From: Bog-159 sp963707465
GTDB taxonomy: Bacteria > Acidobacteriota > Terriglobia > Bryobacterales > Bryobacteraceae
Direction: 5' to 3'
NCBI GenBank assembly: GCA_963707465.1
Contig: CAVPQK010000015.1
Span: forward strand, 1,054,001 to 1,118,000
Length of the DNA stretch: 64,000 nucleotides
Shown in pieces: positions 1 to 9,439 of the stretch. A program made the translations under genes and the position numbers. Position 1 is the first letter of the stretch. Every line of letters starts with the position of its first letter. The notes under the pieces are model-generated. The model was given only the letters and a program-made list of their open reading frames with translations, did no database searches and had not been told where the DNA came from.

Positions 1-55
1 GAGAACCGGGGACATGCTTTAGGGAAGTGGCGGACGGCAGACCTGTTACGGTGGA

Positions 56-610
56 GTGATGTTGGTGTTAGCGTCCCGTTCCCCGCGCCGGCGTGAGATC
101 CTGAGGCAGGCCGGCATTCCATTCGTGGTCCGGCCGATGGAAGTGGACGAAACGCCGCTGCCCGGCGAGGCCGCGCGCGACTACGTGACGCGCATCGCGC
201 GGGAGAAGGCGGGGGCGGCCGCGGCGCCGGATGCCGACGGCGAGATCGTTCTGGGCGCCGATACCACGGTCTCGATCGGCAACGAAATACTGGCCAAACC
301 TCTGGACGCCGCGGATGCGCGCCGCATGCTGGCCCTGCTTTCCGGCCAGCGGCACGCCGTGCTCACGGGCATCTGCCTACGCTCCGGCAGGCGGATCATC
401 GAAGACTGCGCGGAAACGAGCGTGTGGTTTGGGCCGCTGTCAGAGCAGGAGATCGAGGAGTACGCCGCCAGCGGAGAGCCCATGGATAAGGCCGGCGGCT
501 ACGCCATCCAGGGTCTGGCTTCCAAGTTCGTCCAACGCATCGAGGGCTGTTATTTCAACGTGATGGGACTGCCAGTCGCGCTGGTCTACCGGCATTTGCG
601 CGAGATGTAA
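56..610 (+). CDS. maf: Maf-like nucleotide pyrophosphatase
   Basis: A 184-residue protein of the Maf/Ham1-fold nucleoside triphosphate pyrophosphatases, cytosolic enzymes that hydrolyse non-canonical or pyrimidine NTPs to NMP and pyrophosphate. The N-terminal LASRSPRRREIL is the family phosphate-binding signature. GADTTVS near residue 70 holds the catalytic aspartate. DKAGGYAIQGLASKFV and CYFNVMGLP form the conserved C-terminal half. Length is typical. GTG at 56 is followed directly by ATG at 59, and either may be the start. The gene stands alone, 65 bp before the permease. Family assignment is firm; the exact nucleotide substrate cannot be read from the sequence. Confidence 0.93.
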   Translation: MMLVLASRSPRRREILRQAGIPFVVRPMEVDETPLPGEAARDYVTRIAREKAGAAAAPDADGEIVLGADTTVSIGNEILAKPLDAADARRMLALLSGQRHAVLTGICLRSGRRIIEDCAETSVWFGPLSEQEIEEYAASGEPMDKAGGYAIQGLASKFVQRIEGCYFNVMGLPVALVYRHLREM

Positions 611-675
611 CGAAACCGTTCCGCCAGTGGAACAAATCGCAGCTTCCTGCGTTTGTCGTATCATAAGGCGTCGCT

Positions 676-3099
676 ATGCAGTTCTTCTGGCAAGATCTTC
701 GCTATGGTTTCCGGACCCTGCTCCGGAATCCGGGCTTTTGCGCGGTCGCGATCCTGGCGCTGGCCTTGGGAATCGGCCCCAACACCGCCATTTTCACGAT
801 GGTGAATGCGGCGCTTCTGAAGCCGCTGCCCGTTCCCGAACCGAACCGGGTGGTGATGATCTGGGGTGCGCTGCCGAAGTCCGGCTTCGACCAAATGCCG
901 GTGAGCGCGGCGGATTACCTGGAGTGGAAGAAGCAGGCCCGGTCGTTCGACGCGATGTCGGCCGCCTTCGCCATTCCCGAATTTGGGCTGAATGTGAGCG
1001 GGGCAGGCGATCCGGAACGCGTTTCGGCGGCGCTGGCATCCAAGGAGTTTCTGCCGGCACTGGGCATCCAGCCGATCGCGGGCCGCAATTTCCTGCCGGG
1101 GGAAGACCTGCCCGGCGGACCGCCCGCCGTGCTGATCAGCCACGCGTTTTGGCAACGCCGCTTTCATTCCGATCCGGCGGCCGTGGGGCGCGCCCTCACC
1201 GTGGATGGCATCCCGCGCACGGTGGTGGGCGTGGTCCCGCATGAAGTTGGCGAAATGGTGGCCGCGGATCTGTGGCTGCCCACCGCCATCAATCCAAACG
1301 ACACCGAACGGCGGCATCATCAATTCGGCGTGGTGGCGCGGCTGAAGCCCGGCGTGACAGTGGCGCAGGCGCGCGCCGAGATGACCTTGATCGCGCGGCG
1401 TCTGGAGAGCGCGTATCCGGCTACGAATACAGGTTGGGGCATCACGCTGTTTCCCATGGCGGAGATGTATACGGGACGCATCCGGCCGGTGCTGCTGATC
1501 CTGCTGGGGGCGGTGGGTCTGCTGCTCCTGATTGCCTGCGCGAACCTCGCCAACCTGCTGCTGGCGCGTGCCGCCACGCGGGAGAAGGAGATTGCCATTC
1601 GCGGGGCGCTGGGCGCGAGGCGCCGGCGCATTATCCGCCAACTGTTGACCGAGAGCCTGGTGCTGGCGATGGCCGGAGGCGCGCTAGGGCTGGTGCTGGC
1701 AGCCTGGGGCGTGCGCCTGCTGCGCAGCGTAGTTCCCGACATGTTCCCCATGCTGCAACACATGCGCGTGGACATCCCGGTACTGGCGTTCACCTTCGGC
1801 ATCTCGATTCTCACTGGCTTGCTCTTCGGATTAGTGCCCGCATGGAGATCATCGCGCACCGACCTGAACACCACGCTCAAGGAAGCGGCCGGGAGATCGG
1901 AAAGCGCCGGCGGATCGCATCGCATCCGGAGCTTCCTGCTGGCGGGAGAAGTGGCGCTGGCGGTGTTGCTGACGGTCAGCGCGGGGCTGCTGCTGCGTAG
2001 TTTCGCGCGTGTCACGGCGGTCGATCCGGGGGTGCGCACGGCAAACATCCTGACCATGAATGTGAGCCTGCCGGAAGTGAAATACGATACGCCGCTGAAA
2101 CGCGCGAACTTTTATAAAGACCTGATGGAACGCCTGGAGTCCCTGCCCGGCGTGCGTTCCGCGGGCGCGGTGATGTTTCTGCCGCTGCGTGTTTCGATTC
2201 TCTCATTCCGCATCGGCGTGAACAGCTTTACGATCGAAGGCCGGCCGCCCGTTTCGCAGGATCAGCAGCCGCTGGCCGACTACCGCACGGCCACGCCCGG
2301 TTACTTCGCAACCATGGGGATTGCGCTGCGGCAGGGCCGCCTGTTCGATCAGCACGACGATCAGGACGCCAAACGCGTGGTGCTGATCAATGAAGCCATG
2401 GTGCGGAAACACTTTGCGCACGAGAATCCGCTGGGACGGCACATCCTGATGGGCACGCGCTTGGAGATCGTAGGCGTGGTGGCGGACGCCAAACTTTACG
2501 GGCTGGATGCGCCGGTGGAACCCGCCGTCTACGTGCCCCACGCGCAGCGTCCTGGCGAGTCGGCGATGGCCGTCGTGCTGCGGACCGAGGGGGACCCCGC
2601 AGCCATGGCTGCCACGGTGCGCCGCGAGATCCTGAAGCTGGATCCCGAACAGCCTATTTCGAACGTCCGCACCATGGAAACCGTGCTGTCGGATTCGCTG
2701 ATGCTGCGCCGAGTTTCGATGCTGTTGCTCGCCGTATTCGCAGCGCTGGCGCTCACGCTGGCTACCGTGGGAATTTACGGGCTGACGGCTTACGCGGTGA
2801 GCCGGCGCACGCACGAGATCGGACTGCGGGTGGCGCTGGGGGCCAGCCAGTCGCAGATCCTACGACTGGTGGTGGGGCGCGGATTGATCACGTCACTGAT
2901 CGGCGCGGGAATCGGGATAGCCGCCGCATTCGCGCTGACGCGCGGCCTGTCGAGCATGCTGTACGGGGTCGCCGCTACGGATCCGCTGGTGTTCGCCGGC
3001 GTGCCGGTGCTGCTTATCGCCGTGTCGGCGCTGGCCAGCTATTTGCCGGCGCGCAAGGCGACCCGCATCGATCCGCTCACGGCGCTGAGATATGAATAG
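676..3099 (+). CDS. ADOP-family duplicated ABC permease (MacB/FtsX type)
   Basis: An 807-residue inner-membrane protein with the duplicated MacB periplasmic domain plus FtsX permease layout that defines the acidobacterial duplicated orphan permeases. A first membrane segment near residue 20 leads into GIGPNTAIFTMVNAALLKPLP, followed by a periplasmic domain. Three membrane helices lie around 270-370. A second half starts with RSFLLAGEVALAVLLTVSAG near residue 410, and the last helices end in ARKATRIDPLTALRYE, the usual ADOP terminus. No ATPase or membrane-fusion gene is adjacent, as usual for this family. Transport or signalling role is unknown. Confidence 0.93.
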   Translation: MQFFWQDLRYGFRTLLRNPGFCAVAILALALGIGPNTAIFTMVNAALLKPLPVPEPNRVVMIWGALPKSGFDQMPVSAADYLEWKKQARSFDAMSAAFAIPEFGLNVSGAGDPERVSAALASKEFLPALGIQPIAGRNFLPGEDLPGGPPAVLISHAFWQRRFHSDPAAVGRALTVDGIPRTVVGVVPHEVGEMVAADLWLPTAINPNDTERRHHQFGVVARLKPGVTVAQARAEMTLIARRLESAYPATNTGWGITLFPMAEMYTGRIRPVLLILLGAVGLLLLIACANLANLLLARAATREKEIAIRGALGARRRRIIRQLLTESLVLAMAGGALGLVLAAWGVRLLRSVVPDMFPMLQHMRVDIPVLAFTFGISILTGLLFGLVPAWRSSRTDLNTTLKEAAGRSESAGGSHRIRSFLLAGEVALAVLLTVSAGLLLRSFARVTAVDPGVRTANILTMNVSLPEVKYDTPLKRANFYKDLMERLESLPGVRSAGAVMFLPLRVSILSFRIGVNSFTIEGRPPVSQDQQPLADYRTATPGYFATMGIALRQGRLFDQHDDQDAKRVVLINEAMVRKHFAHENPLGRHILMGTRLEIVGVVADAKLYGLDAPVEPAVYVPHAQRPGESAMAVVLRTEGDPAAMAATVRREILKLDPEQPISNVRTMETVLSDSLMLRRVSMLLLAVFAALALTLATVGIYGLTAYAVSRRTHEIGLRVALGASQSQILRLVVGRGLITSLIGAGIGIAAAFALTRGLSSMLYGVAATDPLVFAGVPVLLIAVSALASYLPARKATRIDPLTALRYE

Positions 3100-3119
3100 T
3101 TTGAAACAATTTATCCTTA

Positions 3120-5408
3120 TTGTTCACTATTAAGGTAGTGACTGGCTGGACAAATCAACGTGCCTGTATCTGCCTGTTTCTTCTGAGTCTGCCTGCCGGA
3201 GCGGCAATCAACGCTTCGAATTTGGGCGCACGCTACGACTCGACACAGAGCAATGTCATCTTCCGCGTGTATTCGTCGCGCGCGACACAGATCGCAGTCG
3301 ATCTCTATGCGGCGCCGATGGGAGCGCCAGAGGTGCTGAACTACGTTCTGAACCCCAATGCGACGACCAACGTGTTCTCCATTTCGGTGCCGGTGGCGGC
3401 GCTGAAGGCAGCCGGCATCACCGGGGCGGTGTACTACGGCTATCGCGCGTGGGGACCAAACTGGCCTGTTTCGAGCGCCTGGTCCAAGGGTTCCGGGGCC
3501 GGCTTCGTCGCCGACGTGGACGGCAGCGGCAATCGCTTCAATCCCAACAAGCTGCTGATCGATCCCTATGCGCTGGAGATCAGCCAGGACCCGGAGAACG
3601 CGACCTTTACCGACGGCACGGTGTACGCTTCGGGCGCATTGTACCGCAACCTCGATAGCGGGAACATGGCGTCCAAGAGCATCTTGTGGTTGCCCACCAG
3701 CCAGAGCACCGGCGCAAAGCCCACTCGCGCGCAGAAAGACGATGTGATTTACGAAGTGAACGTGCGTGGGCTGACCAAGAACGACAGCAGTGTTCCCGCG
3801 ACCGTGCAAGGCACCTACGCGGGCGCCGCTTTGAAGGCGCCTTATCTGGCGCGCTTGGGCATAACCGCGGTGGAATTCGAGCCCGTGCAGGAAACCCAGA
3901 ACGACGCGAACGACAATACGCCAAACTCGACGGCCGGGCAGAACTACTGGGGCTATGCAACGTTGAACTTTTTCGCGCCGGACCGGCGGTACGCGTCGAA
4001 CAAGACTCCGGGCGGTCCCACGGCGGAATTCCAGGCCATGGTGAAAGCGTTTCACGATCTGGGAATCAAGGTCTACATCGACGTGGTGTACAACCATACC
4101 GGCGAGGGCTATGCGTGGAATGCCAACGACCCAACAACTTATAACATCGAATCCTGGCGCGGACTCGATAACCCGACTTATTACGAACTCACCGGCGACA
4201 TGCAGTCCTCCTACGACAACACGGGCACGGGCGGCAACTACAACACTTATAACCCCGTGGCCCAGAACTTGATCGTCGACTCACTGGCATACTGGAGCAA
4301 CACCATGGGGGTGGACGGATTCCGCTTCGACCTGGCTCCCGTGCTGGGCAATACGTGTACGGCAGGCTGTTTCACTTTCAGCGCTACGGACACCAATACG
4401 GCGATCCAACGCATCCTGCAAGAGTTGCCCCAGCGCCCCGCCGCGGGCGGCAGCGGTATCGACCTCTTCGCCGAGCCTTGGGCTGCTAACGGTACCGGAT
4501 ACTATCAATTGGGAAACTTTCCGGCAGGTTGGTCGGAGTGGAACGGCAGCTATCGGGACACGTTGCGCCGAGCACAGAACGACCTGGGAGTGATTGCCAT
4601 TACCACCGGAAGCCTGGCGACGCGTTTCGCCGGATCGTCCGACCTGTTTGGGAGCCGCAGCCCATGGAACTCAGTCAACCTGATGGTGGTGCACGACGGC
4701 TTCACGCTTAAAGACCTGTATAGCTGCAACGGGACCAATAATAATCAGAGCTGGCCCTATGGACCGTCGGATGGCGGCAACCAAACGAATTACAGTTGGG
4801 ACCAGGGCGGCGCGGCCGCCGACCAGCGCGCCGCCGCGCGGGTGGGTTTCGCATTCCTGATGCTGAGCGCGGGCACACCGTTAATGACGGGCGGGGACGA
4901 ATATCTGCGGAGCCTGCAATGCAATAACAATCCTTATGATGTGGACTCTATCGCTAACTGGCTCAATTATACTTGGACCACCGACCAGAGTAACTTCAAC
5001 GCCTTTGCGCAGGGACTGATCGCCTTCCGCAAGGCACATGCGGCGCTCCGTCCGTCGAGCTTTTATTCGAGCGCACAGTTAGCGTGGTGGACGCCGGCCG
5101 GCGCGGCGGCGGATTGGACTTACTTCACTAACGGCACTAATCACGCGATTGCCTATCAGTTCAATGGCGGTCTGCTGAGCGATAGCTCTCCGTCGATTTA
5201 TGTAGCTTACAACGGTTGGACCGGCGATGTGAACTTCACGCTGCCCTCGCCGGGCGCCGGTGTGAACTGGTACCGCGTGACGGATACTTGCGGCTGGGCG
5301 GAAGGGGCGAACCAGGTGCGTGCGCCCGGGGCGGAGGATTTTATCGGTGCGCAAGGCGTTGTGTATTCGGTGTGCAGCCGCGGTCTGCTGCTGCTGATTG
5401 CGAAGTAG
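3120..5408 (+). CDS. Secreted GH13 alpha-glucan hydrolase, debranching-enzyme-like
   Basis: A 762-residue glycoside hydrolase of family 13 that should cleave alpha-1,6 or alpha-1,4 glucans outside the cytoplasm. A short signal peptide (CICLFLLSLPAGAA) precedes a CBM48-like domain up to about residue 190. The (beta/alpha)8 barrel then shows YIDVVYNHTGEG, nucleophile Asp404 in GFRFDLAP, acid/base Glu452 in FAEPWA, and Asp526 in VVHDGF. The layout matches isoamylase/GlgX-type debranching enzymes more than simple amylases. The first start is TTG at 3120; GTG at 3138 would also leave a signal peptide. It converges with the next gene with one base between them. Confidence 0.9.
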   Translation: MFTIKVVTGWTNQRACICLFLLSLPAGAAINASNLGARYDSTQSNVIFRVYSSRATQIAVDLYAAPMGAPEVLNYVLNPNATTNVFSISVPVAALKAAGITGAVYYGYRAWGPNWPVSSAWSKGSGAGFVADVDGSGNRFNPNKLLIDPYALEISQDPENATFTDGTVYASGALYRNLDSGNMASKSILWLPTSQSTGAKPTRAQKDDVIYEVNVRGLTKNDSSVPATVQGTYAGAALKAPYLARLGITAVEFEPVQETQNDANDNTPNSTAGQNYWGYATLNFFAPDRRYASNKTPGGPTAEFQAMVKAFHDLGIKVYIDVVYNHTGEGYAWNANDPTTYNIESWRGLDNPTYYELTGDMQSSYDNTGTGGNYNTYNPVAQNLIVDSLAYWSNTMGVDGFRFDLAPVLGNTCTAGCFTFSATDTNTAIQRILQELPQRPAAGGSGIDLFAEPWAANGTGYYQLGNFPAGWSEWNGSYRDTLRRAQNDLGVIAITTGSLATRFAGSSDLFGSRSPWNSVNLMVVHDGFTLKDLYSCNGTNNNQSWPYGPSDGGNQTNYSWDQGGAAADQRAAARVGFAFLMLSAGTPLMTGGDEYLRSLQCNNNPYDVDSIANWLNYTWTTDQSNFNAFAQGLIAFRKAHAALRPSSFYSSAQLAWWTPAGAAADWTYFTNGTNHAIAYQFNGGLLSDSSPSIYVAYNGWTGDVNFTLPSPGAGVNWYRVTDTCGWAEGANQVRAPGAEDFIGAQGVVYSVCSRGLLLLIAK

Positions 5409-5409
5409 C

Positions 5410-6981
5410 TTACTCACCCAGCAGGAGACGGTGATAGCGGCCCATCCAGTAGGGCAGCAGGAACGCGGCGCCGTCGTCTTCGCCACGGCCATCCGAGCCG
5501 CCATCGATATCGAATGGATTGGAATTCCATTTCATCACCGGACGCTCGTCGGGAGGCAGCAGGACCTTGGCTTGCCACCGTTGAAACCGGTCGGTTGCGG
5601 AATCCATTATTATTCCGTCACGATCGGAGTTTTTGACTGTCCATTCAATGGTGTCGACAGGCATGCGGTAGAGCGTCCGGACCGCGCTCACCATATCCAC
5701 CGGCGCTTTGGGTTGGGCAGTTGCGTAAATGAGACTCCAAAGCGGGCTCTCTTCGCGCACCATGTTTTCCCACCACGCATCCAACGCCCGCCGGTAATAG
5801 TGGCCTAGTAGCTTTTCGTCCGTTTCGTACCGGAACAGGTTATAGAAAGAGAGCATGGCCAACTCTTCATCGGAGTAGTTGAGTTCTTCGCGCAGCTCCT
5901 TGTAACGCGTGGCACGCTGGGCGTATCCCGAATTCGCCAGCTTCTTATAGTAGGTCTGATATCTCGCGTTGCCGGTGATGTGCGCGGTGGTCTTCAGAAA
6001 GCTGAGCAATTCCATGCTGTTCAGCGCGCTGTCGCCAGGTTCCTGGAGAAAATATGCCGGCGACCATCGGCCCCAAGTGGTCGGCTTTCCGTCCGCATCC
6101 ACCAGGCAATAGCCGTGGCCAAGGATGTGATCCATGATTCGCGCCGCGGTTTCCGCGATCCGTTTCTTCAACACGCCGTCAGGAAGCAGATCGGTAGCCA
6201 CGCCATACAGAAAGAAGTGGCCCACGATTTCATCCGAACTGGTGTCGCCCTTCCAGTAGTATTGGCCATCCGGGGTCCAGTGCCACTCACCCGAGTCCGG
6301 CATGGGTTCGCCTTTGCGGATGTAGGAGCGCGCCGGGAACCCGCGTTTACCGGCAACCTCCTCCAGGAAAAGCACCGCCTCGATGGACCTGGTGGCATTG
6401 GCCAGCGCCTCGGGGGAATGCGTGACCGCGTAGCGGAAGCACTCCGCCGCGGCATACATAGAGGTCCACAGGCCGTCGTTGTCGTCGTCGCGCGTCTGGC
6501 TGGTGGAAGGGTCGCCCGGCACACGCAGATTCGATGGCGACACCAGACCGTGACGGTCATGCCGGGCACGCACACGTTCTTCGAACAGGGCCGCTTTCGC
6601 GGCCAGCGTCATGGTCCGCAGTTCGATGTGCGATACGCCGGTCCGGGTGCGCACCCACATTCCGGCGGCCTGATCGGCGACGAGTTGGCGCACTTCGTCG
6701 TCCGGCAGGTAGCGCTTTCCGGCGAAATATTGCGTGCGATCGCGCGCGGCGGCGTGGGGGTCGACGCGGGTGACGCCGTGGGGGCTGGCGTACCACTCGG
6801 CGCCGTCTGATGCCACGGCGCGGGGGATGGGGGACGATTGTCTGAATGCGGCGGGAATAGCTTGGTCAGTTACGGCGTAGAAGGTTCGGAATTTTTGCGG
6901 CTGCGGGGTCAGTTGGACCGGTCCGGCGGCGTGACAGATCGCCGCGACAGCCGCCAGACCCAGCAACCAGGGTAGCGCCAT
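5410..6981 (-). CDS. Secreted protein of unknown function, helical-barrel-like
   Basis: About 523 residues starting at ATG 6981, two bases after the stop of the upstream peptidase gene, so the two are translationally coupled. The N-terminus (MALPWLLGLAAVAAICHAAG) is a signal peptide. The body contains many Trp/Tyr-rich helical stretches, such as GLWTSMYAAAECFRYAV, a GRWSPAYF motif, and a C-terminal DDGAAFLLPYWMGRYH. This looks like an (alpha/alpha) barrel as in some glycosidases or epimerases, but I do not recognise a family. Context with the S9 peptidase suggests a shared periplasmic or extracellular role; that is inference. Confidence 0.75.
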   Translation of the reverse strand: MALPWLLGLAAVAAICHAAGPVQLTPQPQKFRTFYAVTDQAIPAAFRQSSPIPRAVASDGAEWYASPHGVTRVDPHAAARDRTQYFAGKRYLPDDEVRQLVADQAAGMWVRTRTGVSHIELRTMTLAAKAALFEERVRARHDRHGLVSPSNLRVPGDPSTSQTRDDDNDGLWTSMYAAAECFRYAVTHSPEALANATRSIEAVLFLEEVAGKRGFPARSYIRKGEPMPDSGEWHWTPDGQYYWKGDTSSDEIVGHFFLYGVATDLLPDGVLKKRIAETAARIMDHILGHGYCLVDADGKPTTWGRWSPAYFLQEPGDSALNSMELLSFLKTTAHITGNARYQTYYKKLANSGYAQRATRYKELREELNYSDEELAMLSFYNLFRYETDEKLLGHYYRRALDAWWENMVREESPLWSLIYATAQPKAPVDMVSAVRTLYRMPVDTIEWTVKNSDRDGIIMDSATDRFQRWQAKVLLPPDERPVMKWNSNPFDIDGGSDGRGEDDGAAFLLPYWMGRYHRLLLGE

Positions 6982-6983
6982 CT

Positions 6984-9371
6984 TCACGGCTTCTTCAAAT
7001 ATTTGTCGAACCAGGTTAGTTCTTCCCACAACATGTGCTCGATCGATTCGCGCCCGCCGTAACCATGTGATTCAAGGGGAAGCATCACCAGCCGCACCGT
7101 TCCGCCGTTGCCGCGAATCGCCTGATACATCCGCTCGGATTGAATCGGAAACGTGCCGGTATTGTTATCCGCCTCGCCGTGAATAAGAAGGATAGGTGTC
7201 TTGATCTTGTCGGCCAGCATGAATGGCGACATCCGCAGATAGATGTCCTGCGCTTCCCAAAGCGTGCGGCGTTCGGTTTGAAACCCAAAGGGCGTCAGGG
7301 TGCGGTTGTAGGCGCCGCTTTCGGCAACGCCTGCGTGGAATAAATCAGAATGCGCCAGCAGGTTGGCGGTCATAAAAGCGCCATAGCTGTGTCCTCCCAC
7401 ACCCACGCGGTCGCGGTCGGTGACGCCTAACTCGACGGCCTTGTCGATAGCCGCTTTGGCGTCCATGACGATTTGCTGGACGTAGGTATTGTTCACGGTT
7501 TCGGGGTCGCCGATCACCGGCATGGCCGCGTTATCCAGCACGGCGTATCCGCGGAGGAGGAATAGCAAGTGAAGTCCCGCGCCGCCGAACTGAGTGTAAC
7601 GGTCCGTCGAACCGCTGACTTGCCCGGCTGTGTCGGCGTCATTGTATTCCAGCGGATAGGCCCACAGCAAAGTGGGGAGCCGCGTGCCATCGTGGTAGTC
7701 GGGCGGTAAGTACAGGGTAAACGACAGAGGCACTCCGTCTTCACGCTTATAACTGACTATCTGCTTCCGGATGCCGCGCACCTGCGGGGTGGGGTCAGCC
7801 AACTTAGTGAGAGGCGTCAACGATTCGCCCGAACGGATGTAATAATTTGGAAACTGCGACGGGCCTTCGCGCCTGGTCAACAGCCGGGTGCCCGCTTCGT
7901 CCAGCACGGCCACGACGGTTTCGTAGTGGCCCTTGCCGGACTGAAACAGGCGCTCCGATATTTGGGTCGCCAGATTGTAGCGATCTAGAAACGGATGGTC
8001 GCCCGAGGGACTGGCGCCTTCCGCGGTCAAATAGATGTCGTCCCCGTGTTGCAGGATGGCCTGTTGGCCGTTCGGCAGGTGCGCCACCAGCGGCCGGCCG
8101 GGATCGTGATAGCGGTCCTGCTGGTTGCGGCTGAAGAGCACGCGGCCTTCCGCATTGGGCGTGTTCCAGCCGGCCTCAATGGTGCGCGTCCAGCGCTTGT
8201 TGCGATCATAATCGGTCACCAGGAAATTGCCGCCTTTGGCCAGGGGTTCCAGGCGGGTGAAACGCTGGACCGTTTCGAAGATCTCGTGAGGCTGCGATTG
8301 GAAAGGCGCGGCCAGCGTCAGAATGCGGTCGCGATGCGGCACTTTCTCCTTCGGATTGCCTCCGTCCATAGCTTCCACCCAGACCAGCGAGGCGGGTTCG
8401 TCCGGCCGCCACTCATAGGCGCGCGGGCCGGTGCGCACGCCCTCGACGGGAATCCGGTCGGCCAGCGGAAGGTCGGCGAGTTGGTGGAGCTTCGCTCCGC
8501 CCTTGTCCCACACTTCGACGGTCTGCGGAAAGCGAAACACGGGATGCAGATAGGAGTACGGCCGGTGGACGCGCGCGACCAACAGAAGCCGCCCGTCCGG
8601 CGATGGCTCCGCGGTTTCGAAGATGCCCGGTTGGCCCACCGGCGCAGTCTTCCCGGTGGACGCGTCAAGATACACGAGCTGGGCAGTCGCGTAATAGTCG
8701 AATAGATCTTCGTCGCGCGGCGTACTGAGCATGTCTTCGTAAGTGACCACGGGGCCGGAGCGGCCGGAACTCTCCTGCACGTGCGGACCCGTGGGAGCGG
8801 CTGGAGCGGCCGGAGGCTCGCCGCGAGGCTCGGGGACGGTGCGGAGTAATAGCGTGCGGCCGTCCGCGAGCCAGACAATCGGTTGACCGATCACGGCATT
8901 CAGGCGAATACCGGGGATGCGGCGCGTCACCCCGGTGACTGTGGTTCCGACCCACAGTTCAATGGCGTTGGCGGCGGTGTTGGTGAAGGCGAACTGCCGG
9001 CCATCAGGGCTCCAGACGGGCGCCCCCAGCTTCGCGCCGGCCGGGAGGGCTGCCACCGGAATATCGGAGGCGTCCGAGAGCCGCTTGATGGTGTAGCTGG
9101 TGTCGTATGGCGGCAGATGCGGGCCGTTGGTATGGATGTCGATGCGGAGCCCAGCCAGGCGCAACATGGGTTGCGCCACCTCGGTGATGGGCGGGTAGCG
9201 CAGCGGCTGCATGATAATGGCATAATCGCGAGTTGGATTGACCGAGATCGCGAGCGGCGGCGGCGCGTTCAGAACATCGAGGATCTCGTGCGGCGGTTTT
9301 TGGTAGGTCAGCTCAGCCGGCCATGCCAGCGCGGCGGCCAGCAGGAGGATTGCGGCGATGCGAGGCGGCAT
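6984..9371 (-). CDS. Secreted S9 prolyl-oligopeptidase-family peptidase (glutamyl endopeptidase-like)
   Basis: A 795-residue serine peptidase. It begins with a signal peptide (MPPRIAAILLLAAALAWPAE). A long N-terminal beta-propeller follows to about residue 530, then an alpha/beta-hydrolase domain. The nucleophile is Ser662 in GHSYGAF. The Asp lies in LLIHGEADNNTGTFP and the His in LPLESHGYGG, completing the S9 triad. The sequence around GGAGLHLLFLLRGYAVLDNA resembles the plant and bacterial glutamyl-endopeptidase branch (S9D). It heads a two-gene unit with the unknown secreted protein downstream. It is divergent from the TPR gene, with which it shares a short promoter region. Confidence 0.9.
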   Translation of the reverse strand: MPPRIAAILLLAAALAWPAELTYQKPPHEILDVLNAPPPLAISVNPTRDYAIIMQPLRYPPITEVAQPMLRLAGLRIDIHTNGPHLPPYDTSYTIKRLSDASDIPVAALPAGAKLGAPVWSPDGRQFAFTNTAANAIELWVGTTVTGVTRRIPGIRLNAVIGQPIVWLADGRTLLLRTVPEPRGEPPAAPAAPTGPHVQESSGRSGPVVTYEDMLSTPRDEDLFDYYATAQLVYLDASTGKTAPVGQPGIFETAEPSPDGRLLLVARVHRPYSYLHPVFRFPQTVEVWDKGGAKLHQLADLPLADRIPVEGVRTGPRAYEWRPDEPASLVWVEAMDGGNPKEKVPHRDRILTLAAPFQSQPHEIFETVQRFTRLEPLAKGGNFLVTDYDRNKRWTRTIEAGWNTPNAEGRVLFSRNQQDRYHDPGRPLVAHLPNGQQAILQHGDDIYLTAEGASPSGDHPFLDRYNLATQISERLFQSGKGHYETVVAVLDEAGTRLLTRREGPSQFPNYYIRSGESLTPLTKLADPTPQVRGIRKQIVSYKREDGVPLSFTLYLPPDYHDGTRLPTLLWAYPLEYNDADTAGQVSGSTDRYTQFGGAGLHLLFLLRGYAVLDNAAMPVIGDPETVNNTYVQQIVMDAKAAIDKAVELGVTDRDRVGVGGHSYGAFMTANLLAHSDLFHAGVAESGAYNRTLTPFGFQTERRTLWEAQDIYLRMSPFMLADKIKTPILLIHGEADNNTGTFPIQSERMYQAIRGNGGTVRLVMLPLESHGYGGRESIEHMLWEELTWFDKYLKKP

Positions 9372-9439
9372 ATCCTGCTATTCTACGTTACTCGCAACCA
9401 CCCGCCGGCTCGCGCCATCTATGTACTGAGAGTTACAAC